A stretch of DNA of 64,000 bases from CALNBC01 sp040768925 (lineage in GTDB: Bacteria > Bacillota > Clostridia > Christensenellales > CALWSW01), in the NCBI GenBank assembly GCA_040768925.1, contig JAXGLZ010000002.1, positions 372,001-436,000 on the forward strand. Reading direction: 5' to 3'. Position numbers and translations under genes: made by a program. The notes beneath the pieces are model-generated. The model saw only the letters and a list, made by a program, of their open reading frames with translations. It was not told where the DNA came from and ran no database searches. This document shows, in pieces, positions 27,006 to 37,832 of the stretch (position 1 is the stretch's first letter; the number at the start of each line of letters is the position of its first letter).

Positions 27006-28454
27006 CTAAACCTCCTTCCGGATTCCGATACGCCCGGTGAGCAAACGGGATTTTCCGCCGAATTTGGTGATTTCGGTCGGGTTCATCCCCAGCTCGTCGC
27101 ACAATATGGCGACCACCCGGGGCGTGCAGAATCCGGCCTGGCAGCGGCCCATGCCCGCGCGGGTGCGGCGCTTGACGGCGTCCAGATTTTTGGCGCCCAG
27201 CGGGCGGCGGATGGCTTCCCGGATCTCGCCCTCGGTGACGGTTTCGCAGCGGCAGACGATGCGGCCATAGGCGGGATCCTTGGCGATGAGCTCTGCGCGC
27301 TCTTCGTTGGAAAGTTCACGGAATTTGGGTATCGCGCGGCGCTTGGGATTGAAGTTTTCCTTCATTTTGGCGTTGAGGCGCTCGCTGATCCACTTGGCCA
27401 GGTCCTCCGCGATGGCGGGGGCGGCGGTCAGGCCGGGGGATTCGATGCCCGCGGCGTTGAAGAAATTCGGCGCGTCGTCCGGCTCGCCGACCCAGAAATC
27501 GCCGTTGCTGGGGCGGGGGCGGATCCCGGCAAAGTTGCCGATGAAGTTCCTCGTGGGGATGTTTTCCCAGGAAAGGGCCGCGAACTCCAGCACTTCGGAA
27601 AGGCCGAAGGCGGTCGTCCTCGTGTCCTCTTTGGCGTCGACGTCGTCCGCCGTCGGGCCGAGGAGCACGGTGCCGTCCACCGTGCGGGAAACCAGGATTC
27701 CCTTGCCCTTATCTGTGGGGAGCTGGAATATGGTGGCGTCAAACGCGTCCTTAAAAGTCTTGTCCACCATGTAATACTCGCCCCTTCTGGGGCGGATATC
27801 GAACTTGTGGGCAGAGACCATATTGTTGAACTTATCGGAATACAGGCCCGCGGCGTTGACCACCGTTTTTGCGGTCAGCTCTTCGCCGGAATCCAGCCTG
27901 ACTATCCAATGGCCGTCTTTCGGGCTGAGGCTTTCCACCTGGGCGTTCAGCCTGAATTCCGCGCCGTTTTCCACCGCGTTTTCGGCGAACGCGAGGGCCA
28001 TTTCATAGGGACAGACAATGCCGCCCGTGCCGACCCGCAGCGCGGCGCGGGCCTTTGAGCCGATGTTGGGCTCCAGCTTGCGCAGGGTCGTTTCGTCGAT
28101 GATCTGCATGTCCGGCACGCCGTTTTTCACCCCGCGGGTAAAAAGGTCGTAAAGGCCCTGCATATCGTCCCCTTCAAAGGCGACGACCAAAGAGGTGTTG
28201 CGGATGAACGGGATTTCAAGGTCGGCGGTGAGCTGGTCGAACATCGGGTTCCCGCGCACGTTGTAGTAAGCTTTTTTGGTTCCCGGTTTGGCATCGTAGC
28301 CCGCGTGCACGATGGCAGTGTTTGCCTTGGTGCAGCCGCCCGTCGCAACGTCGTCCTTTCTTTCGAGAACGAGCACGTCAAGCTCGCGCTTGGAAAGTTC
28401 GCGCGCAACGGCGCAGCCGATTACGCCGGCGCCGATGATGATTACGTCTCGCAT
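27006..28454 (-). CDS. Glycerol-3-phosphate dehydrogenase, GlpA-like with [2Fe-2S] domain
   Basis: 482 residues from the ATG at 28454, where MRDVIIIGAGVIGCAVARELS is the FAD-binding start. The middle is a DAO-type flavoprotein (NTAIVHAGYDAKPGT, GTVLLGPTAD). The C-terminus carries a BFD-like [2Fe-2S] domain with CRCETVTEGE and GRCQAGFC. It oxidises glycerol 3-phosphate to dihydroxyacetone phosphate. It lies downstream of glpK (214-base gap with hairpins) and 5 bases before the GlpB-like gene. An open frame extends upstream to 28706 but overlaps glpK. Confidence 0.92.
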   Translation of the reverse strand: MRDVIIIGAGVIGCAVARELSKRELDVLVLERKDDVATGGCTKANTAIVHAGYDAKPGTKKAYYNVRGNPMFDQLTADLEIPFIRNTSLVVAFEGDDMQGLYDLFTRGVKNGVPDMQIIDETTLRKLEPNIGSKARAALRVGTGGIVCPYEMALAFAENAVENGAEFRLNAQVESLSPKDGHWIVRLDSGEELTAKTVVNAAGLYSDKFNNMVSAHKFDIRPRRGEYYMVDKTFKDAFDATIFQLPTDKGKGILVSRTVDGTVLLGPTADDVDAKEDTRTTAFGLSEVLEFAALSWENIPTRNFIGNFAGIRPRPSNGDFWVGEPDDAPNFFNAAGIESPGLTAAPAIAEDLAKWISERLNAKMKENFNPKRRAIPKFRELSNEERAELIAKDPAYGRIVCRCETVTEGEIREAIRRPLGAKNLDAVKRRTRAGMGRCQAGFCTPRVVAILCDELGMNPTEITKFGGKSRLLTGRIGIRKEV

Positions 28455-28668
28455 GAGTATTAACCACCCTTCAAATATGTAGATTGGGCACGACAGAAAG
28501 CTTCCGCGATCCCGCAAAGCCCACTGACGCGCCCAAACTCTCAAACAACTCAATTGGGAGCAAATTATGCATTTGGCCCGCCAGCAAGAAGCGTATGTCC
28601 GCACGGGCGGGATTGCTCCCGCCCGGCGGAGTCGGGTCTGGCTAAGCGGTTCTCCTAATGGTTCGGGC
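28455..28668 (-). other. Gap between glpK and the glpA-like gene
   Basis: 214 bases with a strong hairpin (CGGGCGGGA-TTGC-TCCCGCCCG, about 28600-28621) without a T-run. It may stabilise the glpK message or partly uncouple the dehydrogenase genes. No promoter recognised. Confidence 0.4.
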
Positions 28669-30159
<1,491 letters not shown>

Positions 30160-30391
30160 CAGTTTACCTCCTTGTGTCGTGCGTTTTTTTTGCGATCCGC
30201 GATATAGCACGGGGTCTCCCTCCCCGACTACAGCCGAACATTGTTATTTTTTTAGTAATAACGACAGCCGTGATGTGCGCCAGTGTCTATTTCTATGCAT
30301 GGTGATAACGATATATGAAGAAAACGCCGTTTATACCCGATATCATCTGCATAAATATACAAATTCAAGAGATTTGATGCATTTGCCGCAT

Positions 30392-30449
30392 AAAAAAACG
30401 GCTAGCTGAAAGAAACGACAAACACAGCAAACCATACGGCCAGCTACGC
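30392..30449 (-). terminator. Leader terminator of the glp operon (probable GlpP target)
   Basis: Minus-strand stem GCGTAGCTG (30449-30441) pairs with CAGCTAGC (30408-30401), followed by CGTTTTTTT. It begins about 30 bases after the predicted transcription start and lies about 230 bases before glpK, the arrangement expected for GlpP-controlled antitermination. Confidence 0.65.
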
Positions 30450-30486
30450 TCTCTTTTCTCAGCAATACCGCCTTCTCGTTAACAAC

Positions 30487-30515
30487 ATTATAGTGGCTGG
30501 ATTCACAAAATGCAA
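30487..30515 (-). promoter_or_regulatory. SigA promoter of the glp operon
   Basis: -35 TTGCAT (30515-30510), 17-base spacer, -10 TATAAT (30492-30487); start near 30480. The stretch 30160-30705 holds no gene: it carries this promoter, the leader terminator, two smaller leader hairpins (GGGG-AGGGAGA-CCCC near 30212 and an A/T-rich one near 30250), and about 190 AT-rich bases up to the murI stop. Confidence 0.85.
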
Positions 30516-30705
30516 CCGTTTTATGATAATTTAAGATTGATATATTATTGTCATCATTCTTGTACGTTTCTAATCGTACCCCGATAGGTGTGAATGATTT
30601 ACATTATGCAAAATCCGCCGGCGCAATCACATAAATATGCAGTGTTATGCAATCGGTCCCCGCGCGGCCGCCCGCGTTGCCGTTTGCCGCCCGCCGCCGC
30701 CGGAA

Positions 30706-31491
30706 TCAAAGCGACGGCTCGTATTCCGCGAGCATGCGCTCGAACGCGGGAACGACGGTTTTTGCGTCTCCGCTGGTAAAAAGCGAAACGCCGCCTTTTC
30801 CGTTTTCAGAAAGAAGGCCGTTGTCCGCAAGCACCCGCTTGAGCTGGCGGACGGTTCCCGCGTTGCCGTCAAACAGTCGGCATTCGCCTGCGAAATGCGC
30901 TTTTGCGTAGCGCTCGATATTCCCGCGGATGAAGGGGTAATGGGTGCAGCCCAGCACGATCGCGTCGATTTGCGCGCCGCCGTATTGCCCCAGGAGTTGC
31001 GCGAGCCTGTCGTCCACCGCTTTGCCGGTTTCGCCGGCCTCGATCAGCTCCACCAAACCGGGGCAGGGAACATTTTCCACCTGATGGCGGGCATCCACCC
31101 GGCCGAGCAGCTTTTGATAGCGGGAAAGCGCGCAGGTGGCCGGGGTGGCCAGCATCAGGATGCGGCCGCCTTTGGACTGCTCGACGGCGGGCTTGATCGC
31201 CGGCTCCATGCTGATCACCGGCAGCCTGAACTGGGCGCGGATGTCGTTGATCGCGGCGGAGGTGGCGGTGTTGCAGGCGACGACGATGGCCTTCACGCCC
31301 TGATCCGCCAGAAAACGGGCGCAGCCCAGGGCAAGCGCAACGATCCGCTCCTCCGGCTTTGTGCCATAGGGGGCGTTGCCGTCGTCGCCAAAATAGATGT
31401 AATCCTCGTTGGGGAGCAGAATCATCGCGGTTTTCAGAACTGAAAGGCCGCCCATGCCGGAATCGAATAGGCCAACCGGTCTGTTGTCCAA
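30706..31491 (-). CDS. murI: Glutamate racemase
   Basis: Makes D-glutamate for peptidoglycan. About 261 residues. The start DSGMGGLSVLK and both catalytic cysteines are present: VACNTA (Cys about 73) and VLGCTHYPF (Cys about 184). I chose the TTG at 31491 because GAGGTGAAGG precedes it; a GTG at 31500 and an ATG at 31554 are alternatives. The gene stops near the divergent-looking but same-strand glp promoter region. Confidence 0.93.
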   Translation of the reverse strand: MDNRPVGLFDSGMGGLSVLKTAMILLPNEDYIYFGDDGNAPYGTKPEERIVALALGCARFLADQGVKAIVVACNTATSAAINDIRAQFRLPVISMEPAIKPAVEQSKGGRILMLATPATCALSRYQKLLGRVDARHQVENVPCPGLVELIEAGETGKAVDDRLAQLLGQYGGAQIDAIVLGCTHYPFIRGNIERYAKAHFAGECRLFDGNAGTVRQLKRVLADNGLLSENGKGGVSLFTSGDAKTVVPAFERMLAEYEPSL

Positions 31492-31564
31492 TGCCTTCAC
31501 CTCGGTCGGAAGCTTTATACGGGCAATTATAAACCATAAAGCGCCCCGGTGCAATCGGGCCGGT

Positions 31565-32518
31565 TCAGCCCCCGCCGCCGCTCAGGGAGGCGATGGCCGC
31601 CGCGAGATAAGGGAGCGAATTCATGACTTCCTCCAGCGTGTTCGCGTTGTGCCCCATCTCCACCAGGATGCAGTCGCCGACGTGCTGGTTGTACCGCCCG
31701 GTTTTGACCCGTATCGGCCTTGTCAGTTTCGGGTTGATCGCGTTCAGGTAGTTTGTGATCTCCAGGGCGATGGCGTAATTCCTCTTGTAATCCGGTTTGA
31801 CGGAAAAGCCCTGGCCGGTCTTTCCTTCCCCCGTTCCCACGACGAACATGATGCGCGCGCAGCTTTTGCCGTTGACCATGGCCACGTCGTTGACGGCGGC
31901 GTAATCCTCCATCGTCGCGTCGCCGCCGAGGATATATGAATCCCTGTGAATATCTATAAACAAGTTGATGCTCGGATACTTTTCCCTGTAGTACTCCATC
32001 GTCTTGATCGACCGCTCGTAGGAGGTCCCCAGCCTTGGCGGCTCGTGGTTCGTCGTGTCGTGGATGACGGAAATCCCGTATTCTTCGGCCAGCAGCCTGG
32101 CCAGTTCCCTGCCGGCGGCGACGATGTTGTTCTGTTCATCACGCGTTCTCCAATCTGTTTCCATTGTCTGGAGATAGGCTTCTGTCGTGTGGGTGTGCAG
32201 GATCAGGACGCGGGGCTCTTCGCCGGAAAGGGAGAGGTCCGATTCGCCCGGGGAATCCAGCAGTTCGAAGAGGATGCCCCGGTCCACATCCTCGTCGATC
32301 TCCAACACATCGAACTGGATGGTGTTCCCCCGGTCTTCGTCCTCCGCTTCGGAAGCGTCCGCCGACGGCAGCGCCCGCAGCATGATCCCGCCCGGGGAAA
32401 AGAAAGCGGATTTCAGCCTGTCCCAGCTGATCAGCGTCACCAGCGCAAGCGCCGCGAACGCGATCAAGTAAAGCGCTCTTTTGTCCTTCTCCCTCACCGC
32501 CTTCGCCCTCCTGTTCAT
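31565..32518 (-). CDS. spoIIP: Stage II sporulation protein P
   Basis: About 317 residues. Peptidoglycan amidase/endopeptidase that, with SpoIID and SpoIIM, drives engulfment. N-terminal membrane anchor (ALYLIAFAALALVTLI), then a linker, then the amidase domain with VLILHTHTTEAYL, the zinc-site region FIDIHRDSY and VEMGHNANTLEEV. The ATG at 32518 has no clear ribosome binding site, and the region upstream is occupied by repeat copy d, so the native promoter region may have been altered. Confidence 0.92.
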   Translation of the reverse strand: MNRRAKAVREKDKRALYLIAFAALALVTLISWDRLKSAFFSPGGIMLRALPSADASEAEDEDRGNTIQFDVLEIDEDVDRGILFELLDSPGESDLSLSGEEPRVLILHTHTTEAYLQTMETDWRTRDEQNNIVAAGRELARLLAEEYGISVIHDTTNHEPPRLGTSYERSIKTMEYYREKYPSINLFIDIHRDSYILGGDATMEDYAAVNDVAMVNGKSCARIMFVVGTGEGKTGQGFSVKPDYKRNYAIALEITNYLNAINPKLTRPIRVKTGRYNQHVGDCILVEMGHNANTLEEVMNSLPYLAAAIASLSGGGG

Positions 32519-32584
32519 TGGTAAAGGTATGCGTTGGACCGGCCATGTAGAACCATTTCGGGCCGGGCGCAAAACCGGGAAAAG

Positions 32585-32842
32585 CCCCGCCTGAAACGGG
32601 CGGGGCACAGGGCGCCGAAGCGGCCTGCGGGCCGCTTCGCCGGTTGTTTTTTCGCTTCGCAAAAGAGCGTCGGCCAGGTCGCCGGCGAAGCCGATATCAA
32701 TCCTTGGTGAAATGCCAAAACCTGTGATTTCGGTTCATGTCTTGCGTTTTAATTGAAGTTCAGAGGCTTCGGCCTCTGGCTCCCCCCCCCCCCGGGATTG
32801 TGTCTTTCGACAGTCTTAGGCCCCGCCTGAAACGGGCGGGGC
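32585..32842 (+). repeat. Dispersed hairpin repeat, full copy (d)
   Basis: Bordered by an identical 23-base terminator hairpin (GCCCCGCC-TGAAACG-GGCGGGGC) at 32585-32607 and 32820-32842. Inside: GAAGCGGCCTGCGGGCCGCT, core AGGTCGCCGGCGAAGCC, GATATCAATCCTTGG, a decayed hairpin GCCAAAACC-TGT-GATTTCGGT, CAGAGGCTTCGGCCTCTG, a run of 12 C (32782-32793), and GTCTTTCGACAGTCT. It lies between gpr and spoIIP. The right hairpin probably terminates gpr. Confidence 0.85.
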
Positions 32843-32901
32843 CTGGGCGCTATCTGCCTGATCGGTCCCGGCGGGAATTGGTTTCCGGCCCGGGGTTCCC
32901 C

Positions 32902-33825
32902 TTAATTCAGGAACCGCCTCAGCTCTTCCTGGCCAAGCCCGTGAAGGGTCATGTCTATCCCCGTGGCCAGCAGCTCCGCGCACCGTTCGATGATGCAGTC
33001 GATGTCCTTCGGGGTCACCACCAAAGGGCCGATTTTTTCCGAAACGACCTTGCCCACAAGCTCGATGAGCTGGGCGCTGTTTTCCTCCTTTTCGCCCATT
33101 TCGTTCAGCAGCAGCGAAACCGCGTCCTGGGAAATCGTGCTGGCGTGAACGACCGTCGGCACCCCCATGGCGATCACCGGCACGCCTAAAGTCTCCCTCG
33201 TGAGCTGCATCCTTGCGTTCCCCAGGCCGCTTCCGGGCTGGACGCCGGTGTCCGTCAGCTGGACGGAGGTGCTGATCTTGTCCGTCGAGCGGGAAGCCAA
33301 AGCGTCTATGGCTATCACAAGGGCGGGGCGCACTTTTTCCACCAGGCCGAGGACCACCTCGCCCGTTTCGATCCCCGTGACGCCCAAAACGCCGGGGGCG
33401 ATGGAGCAGACGGGCCGCACGCGGTCGTCCACCTGATTTGGCAGGAACTGGGTCACGTGGCGGCTGACGGCCACCTTGTCCGCCACGGCGGGGCCCAGGG
33501 CGTCCGGCGTGATCGTCCTGTTCCCCAGGCCGACGATCAGCACGGTATCCCCTTTTTTCAGTTCCGTCGTCAGGCCGGAAAGCTCGGCGTTCAGTACCCG
33601 TTCCACCTTTTCGCGGTAAAGCGGGTCGTTTTCGGTCAGGCGGGGGGCGTCGATCGTCACAAAGGCGCCCACGGATTTGCCGAGCTCTTTGGCCGCCCCC
33701 TCGGTATCGATAAACACTCTGGTAACCGTGATTCCCTCCCCCGGGTGCTCTTCCCTCACCCTGATTCCGGGTAAACCCCTTCTTTCCGCAACGGCTTCGC
33801 TGGCCAGATCTGTGCGCACGCCCAT
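32902..33825 (-). CDS. gpr: Spore germination protease
   Basis: 307 residues. Degrades small acid-soluble spore proteins during germination. The N-terminus MGVRTDLASEAVAE is typical and is followed by the propeptide-processing region. The conserved core includes GLGNRTITPDALGP, VCSIAPGVLGVTGIET, IAIDALASRS and the DTGVQPGSGLGN segment. AGGAAG precedes the ATG. It is upstream of spoIIP in the usual gpr-spoIIP order, but repeat copy d separates them. Confidence 0.96.
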   Translation of the reverse strand: MGVRTDLASEAVAERRGLPGIRVREEHPGEGITVTRVFIDTEGAAKELGKSVGAFVTIDAPRLTENDPLYREKVERVLNAELSGLTTELKKGDTVLIVGLGNRTITPDALGPAVADKVAVSRHVTQFLPNQVDDRVRPVCSIAPGVLGVTGIETGEVVLGLVEKVRPALVIAIDALASRSTDKISTSVQLTDTGVQPGSGLGNARMQLTRETLGVPVIAMGVPTVVHASTISQDAVSLLLNEMGEKEENSAQLIELVGKVVSEKIGPLVVTPKDIDCIIERCAELLATGIDMTLHGLGQEELRRFLN

Positions 33826-33894
33826 GGTTCAACTTCCTTTCAAATGGTATCGGCATTGTTTTCCCACAAAAGCGCCCGCATTATGTGAATTTGC

Positions 33895-33923
33895 TTGCAA
33901 TCGCACCTTGGCCATGCTATAAT
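33895..33923 (+). promoter_or_regulatory. SigA promoter of rpsT
   Basis: -35 TTGCAA (33895-33900), 17-base spacer, -10 TATAAT (33918-33923). Confidence 0.88.
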
Positions 33924-33961
33924 CATTTCCGCATGAATAAACAACGAGGGGGGTGAATCGT

Positions 33962-34225
33962 TTGGCCAATATCAAGTCCGCCTTAAAACGCGCAAAAGTC
34001 GCTTCCACCAAGAACCTGCGTAACCGCATGGTCAAATCCAGCGTCAAAACCGCTCTTAAGCGTTTCGATACTGCCGTCGCCGCCGGTGATGTCGCTGCCG
34101 CTGCCGCTATTTATTCCGAAACCGTCAGCAAGGTTGACAAGGCCGTTGCCAAGGGCGTGTACCACAAGAACACAGCCAACCGCAAAAAGGCCCAGCTCGC
34201 AGCCAGGCTCGCCAAGGCTCAGTAA
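33962..34225 (+). CDS. rpsT: 30S ribosomal protein S20
   Basis: 87 residues of the S20 family (ANIKSALKRAKVASTKNLRN, then SKVDKAVAKGVYHKNTANRKK). The start is TTG at 33962 with GAGGGGGGTG upstream; translation from it gives the canonical MANIKSA N-terminus. A GTG at 33953 would add three residues. It is a single-gene unit between divergent gpr and convergent holA, a standard Firmicute position. Confidence 0.97.
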   Translation: MANIKSALKRAKVASTKNLRNRMVKSSVKTALKRFDTAVAAGDVAAAAAIYSETVSKVDKAVAKGVYHKNTANRKKAQLAARLAKAQ

Positions 34226-34255
34226 GGGCAATCATCCGATTTTGATGTCACATTT

Positions 34256-34290
34256 CAGGGCGCTTTCGCGTCCTGTTTTGTGTTTTTGGC
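34256..34290 (+). terminator. Terminator of rpsT
   Basis: CAGGGCG-CTTTC-GCGTCCTG followed by TTTTGTGTTTTT. Confidence 0.8.
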
Positions 34291-34298
34291 TGTTCTTT

Positions 34299-35264
34299 TC
34301 AGGCTTTGCCTGTTTTCCCGGCAAAAATGCCCAGGATCGCCCGCTCGATCATTATTTTGGCGTCCAAAGTCTCGCTTTTCATCCGGATGTCCAAATCCGC
34401 AAGGGCCACAAGGGCGTCGTCCAACTCGTTTTCGGTAAACATTCTTGAAAAAGCGTCCCGCTTGCCCGCGCGCTTGTTGTCCGAGATCATGCGGATCCTG
34501 CTGGCGATGGCGGGCAGCGCGCCGTATTCCGAGCCCGCCCCGCCTTTTTCAACAGTGGAGCGCAGCGTCAGCAGGGCGCTTTTTTTGTTCCCGGCGAGCA
34601 TCTCGTCCATTACCCGGAACACGTTCCGCTCCACGTCCGGCGTGACGCAAAGATCGATCGCTTCTTTGGTGATTGGCGCGCCGTTTGCATAATCCAGCAC
34701 TTTTGTCAGCTCCGTCGTCAGCGCCATCAGGCCGCGCCCCGTCATGGAAACCAGATGGGCCGCCTCCCGCCTGCCCAGCGTTCCGCCCTTGCCGGCGGCG
34801 AATTTGATCAGCCAGGGCAAAAGCTCCGGCTCAAAAAGGCAGCCGAACTCCACCGCCCCTCCTTCCGCCGCGACGGCTTTGAAGATCCTTTTGCGCGAAT
34901 CGCATTTTCCGCGGAGGAAAAAGACCAGCACGGTGGTGGGGTTCGGGTTTTTCAGGTAGCTGAGGACCGGGCCGTCGTTTTTTTCGCCGTCCTCCCCCTG
35001 CTTTGAATCGGTCAGCAGCCGGCTGTTTTTGACGAGCACGATGCGCCTTTCGTCCATGACGGGAAGCTGCTCCGCGGCGGACGCGATGTCCGCCGGGGCG
35101 GGATCGTCCATAACGGAAAGGTTGAATTCAAAAAAATCGGGCAAGAGCAGGCCGGTGAGCTTTTCCAGCGCCCTGTCCTTCACATATTCCTCTTCCCCGT
35201 GGAAAAGATAGGCCTGCCTGACGGTTCCAGCCCTCATTTCTTCAAAAAAAGCCCTGTAATCCAT
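34299..35264 (-). CDS. holA: DNA polymerase III subunit delta
   Basis: 321 residues from the ATG at 35264, with TTTGGAG six bases upstream; an in-frame TTG at 35276 is less likely. Clamp-loader delta features: AYLFHGEEEYVKDRAL at the start, DERRIVLVKNSRLL, and the C-terminal collar region with KSALLTLRSTVEKG and LADLDIRMKS. It opens the sliding clamp during replication. It follows comEC, as in most Firmicutes (comEC-holA-rpsT). Confidence 0.94.
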   Translation of the reverse strand: MDYRAFFEEMRAGTVRQAYLFHGEEEYVKDRALEKLTGLLLPDFFEFNLSVMDDPAPADIASAAEQLPVMDERRIVLVKNSRLLTDSKQGEDGEKNDGPVLSYLKNPNPTTVLVFFLRGKCDSRKRIFKAVAAEGGAVEFGCLFEPELLPWLIKFAAGKGGTLGRREAAHLVSMTGRGLMALTTELTKVLDYANGAPITKEAIDLCVTPDVERNVFRVMDEMLAGNKKSALLTLRSTVEKGGAGSEYGALPAIASRIRMISDNKRAGKRDAFSRMFTENELDDALVALADLDIRMKSETLDAKIMIERAILGIFAGKTGKA

Positions 35265-35300
35265 CCCGCGCTCCAAACGGTTTTTCTTTATTATAGCACA

Positions 35301-37610
35301 TCAGGGGAGCATCGTGGTCACAAACACCTCGTTTTCCACCACCCGGACGGTGATCGCGCCGCGTTCCGCGGTCGTATACACCTTAGCCCCCGCCGCGTTC
35401 AGCCGTTTTAGGGTTTCCGCGGCCGGAAATCCGTAAACATTCCCCACACCGGCGGATAGAATCGCGATTTTTGGCTTTGTTTTCTCTAGCAGCTCCTCCG
35501 AAGTGCTGTTTTTGTTGCCATGATGCCCCACTTTGAGCAAAGTGATCTCCCCGGCGGAACCGGCGAAAGCCGCTTCCGCGTCAAAGCCCGCGTCCCCGGT
35601 AAAAAGGGCGGTGAATCCGCCGTATTCCAGCAAAAAGACGATGGAATCCTCGTTCCTCCCGCCCGCGCCCGAATGCAGCACCGTCAGCTCCGCCTCGCCG
35701 AGCTTCAGCACGTCCCCCGGGATCAGCGGCTGGACGTACAACCCCTCCTGCTGTGCGCAGGCCATCAGCTCCAGGAACCCCTCGTCCCCCTCGGTTCCGC
35801 AAAGCAGCAGGCCGCCCACCTCCATTCGCTGGCAGACGCGCAGCAGGCCCCCGGCATGGTCCGAATCGTTGTGGGAGGCGATCGCGGCGTCCAGGGCGCG
35901 GATGCCGCGATACCGAAGATAGGGCAGCACGACGGAGGCGCCCTTGTCCGTGTACACGTTCCGGTTTCCGCCGTCCAGCAGGGCGGTATGTCCGCCGCAG
36001 GAAATGACGATCGCCTCCCCCTGGCCCACGTCCAGCATGGTGATCGATAGCCCTGCGCCTGCGCTGCTTTTTATTATGGCGGCCGCCGCGCACAGGGCAG
36101 CGCAAAGGGCGAACGCGCCGAGCCGAAGCGCTCGTTTCTTCACAAATGGCGAGAGCGCGAAGGCGGCGAGAATCAGCCCAAGGGTGACGAGGCCCGATCC
36201 ACCGCCCACCGCGACGGAGGAAAAAGGGATCGACCCGCCGATTTTCGCTACGGCCCGCATCAGCACGCAAAGCCCGCCGGCGGCCATGGAAAGCGGCGCG
36301 CCCAGCGGCCCCCAGACCGCGCCAAAAAGGCCCCCGAAAAGGCCGAGGAATACGGAGATCCCCGTCAGCGGGACGGTCAGGATGTTCCAAACCATGGACA
36401 GCGCCGGCAGCATGCCGAAGTAGTACAAAGAAGCCGGCAGCACGCCCAGCTGGGCCGCGGCGGAAACGGCGAGCAGCTCCGCCGCTTTTTCGAAGACCGC
36501 CTTCTTTGGGAAAACCCGGACCAGCGTCTTTTTGAAGCGGTGGTAAAGGAGCGCGATGCCGAGAACCGCGCCGTAGGAAAGCACGAACCCGGCGGAAAGC
36601 ACGCAGGCGGGGTTGATCGCGCACTGGACCAGGGCGGCAAAGGAAAGGTTCAGCCGGACGTCCGCCTGCTCGCCCCGCATCCGCCGCGCAAAGGCGAAAA
36701 CCGAGCAAAGCGCTGCCCGGACGACGGAAACGGAAAAATCCGCCAGGGCGCAAAAGCACAAAAGGCCCAGGGCGATGGCGAAGAAGCCCGCCCAATTTTT
36801 GCGCTTCTTCTTCATCAGCCACATCAAAAAGCCCGCCAGCGCCGAAACGTGCAGGCCGGAAACGGAAAGCACGTGGGCGGTTTCGGAAAGGCGGAAATCG
36901 TCCATCGTTTCAAAATCCAGACGGGAAACGTCGCCAAAAAGCACGCCGATGAGCATCCCGCCCGCTTCTTGCCCGGCGGCGGACAGGATCGCCTCCTCCA
37001 TCGCCAGCCGCAGGGAATACACCCCACTAAGGGGCGTGAACCCGCCCTTGAGCGCCACCTCCGCCCCGCCTTTTGCGGCCGAGCCGGAAAGGGAAATCCC
37101 TTCCGCCAGGCTGCTGTTCCTCGCGTTCCACCCGCCGGGGTTCCGGCTGGTTTGTGGCTGATCCAGGCTGGCCGAAGCCAGGATCGTATCCCCGTACTCT
37201 GCGCCGGAAACGTCCGAAAGCAGGCTGACCCTGCCGCTTACCTTCCGCCAGCCGCCCGCTTCTTCCACCCAGACGTCGTCCAGCACGGTTTTCACGCCGT
37301 ATTCCAGCGGCTCGGGCAGCGCGCAGATTCGGCCGACGATTTTCCCCTCGAAGGGCTGTTCGGCGTTCAGCGGCCCCGTCCGCGCAAAAAACCACAGCAT
37401 GCCCAGCAGCGCAAAAAGCCCCCTTATTACAAAATAAGAGGGCTTTTTCAAAATCCATCCCGCGGCGGCGGAAGCGGCGGCAAAGCAGGCACAGGCGATG
37501 ACGGCGGGCGCTTGCCAGCCGTTTTCCGCGGCAAAAAACCCGGCGGCGCAGCCAAGCACCGCCCACAACGCTCCGACCATCAGCCAATGCCTGTTGAACG
37601 GATTGCCCAT
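35301..37610 (-). CDS. comEC: ComEC/Rec2 DNA-uptake channel protein
   Basis: 769 residues from the ATG at 37610 with AAGGAG upstream. Order: two to three N-terminal helices, a soluble OB-like domain, the competence membrane domain (about 230-490, many helices, LSVSGLHVSALAGFL), and a C-terminal metallo-beta-lactamase domain (about 515-769) with HNDSDHAGGLL, FTGDAGFDAE and KVGHHGNKNSTS. It carries incoming single-stranded DNA across the membrane. Whether this organism is competent cannot be told from this window. Confidence 0.95.
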   Translation of the reverse strand: MGNPFNRHWLMVGALWAVLGCAAGFFAAENGWQAPAVIACACFAAASAAAGWILKKPSYFVIRGLFALLGMLWFFARTGPLNAEQPFEGKIVGRICALPEPLEYGVKTVLDDVWVEEAGGWRKVSGRVSLLSDVSGAEYGDTILASASLDQPQTSRNPGGWNARNSSLAEGISLSGSAAKGGAEVALKGGFTPLSGVYSLRLAMEEAILSAAGQEAGGMLIGVLFGDVSRLDFETMDDFRLSETAHVLSVSGLHVSALAGFLMWLMKKKRKNWAGFFAIALGLLCFCALADFSVSVVRAALCSVFAFARRMRGEQADVRLNLSFAALVQCAINPACVLSAGFVLSYGAVLGIALLYHRFKKTLVRVFPKKAVFEKAAELLAVSAAAQLGVLPASLYYFGMLPALSMVWNILTVPLTGISVFLGLFGGLFGAVWGPLGAPLSMAAGGLCVLMRAVAKIGGSIPFSSVAVGGGSGLVTLGLILAAFALSPFVKKRALRLGAFALCAALCAAAAIIKSSAGAGLSITMLDVGQGEAIVISCGGHTALLDGGNRNVYTDKGASVVLPYLRYRGIRALDAAIASHNDSDHAGGLLRVCQRMEVGGLLLCGTEGDEGFLELMACAQQEGLYVQPLIPGDVLKLGEAELTVLHSGAGGRNEDSIVFLLEYGGFTALFTGDAGFDAEAAFAGSAGEITLLKVGHHGNKNSTSEELLEKTKPKIAILSAGVGNVYGFPAAETLKRLNAAGAKVYTTAERGAITVRVVENEVFVTTMLP

Positions 37611-37832
37611 CGCGCGCTCCTTGCCGTTTTTTGCTTTCGCTGAGGCAATACCGCACAAAAGGAGTGCCGCCGGAATCGCGGGAGATTTTTGCGCGGAACA
37701 AGGACAAAAGACAGGAATAGCGGCGCTACTCCACGCATTTTGGACGCCGTTTCCGAGCAAAAAGGTCCGCAACGGCCGGTGCGCACGACTTGTGCGGTGT
37801 CGCCCTAAAAAACGCCATTTTTCACGCTGTTA

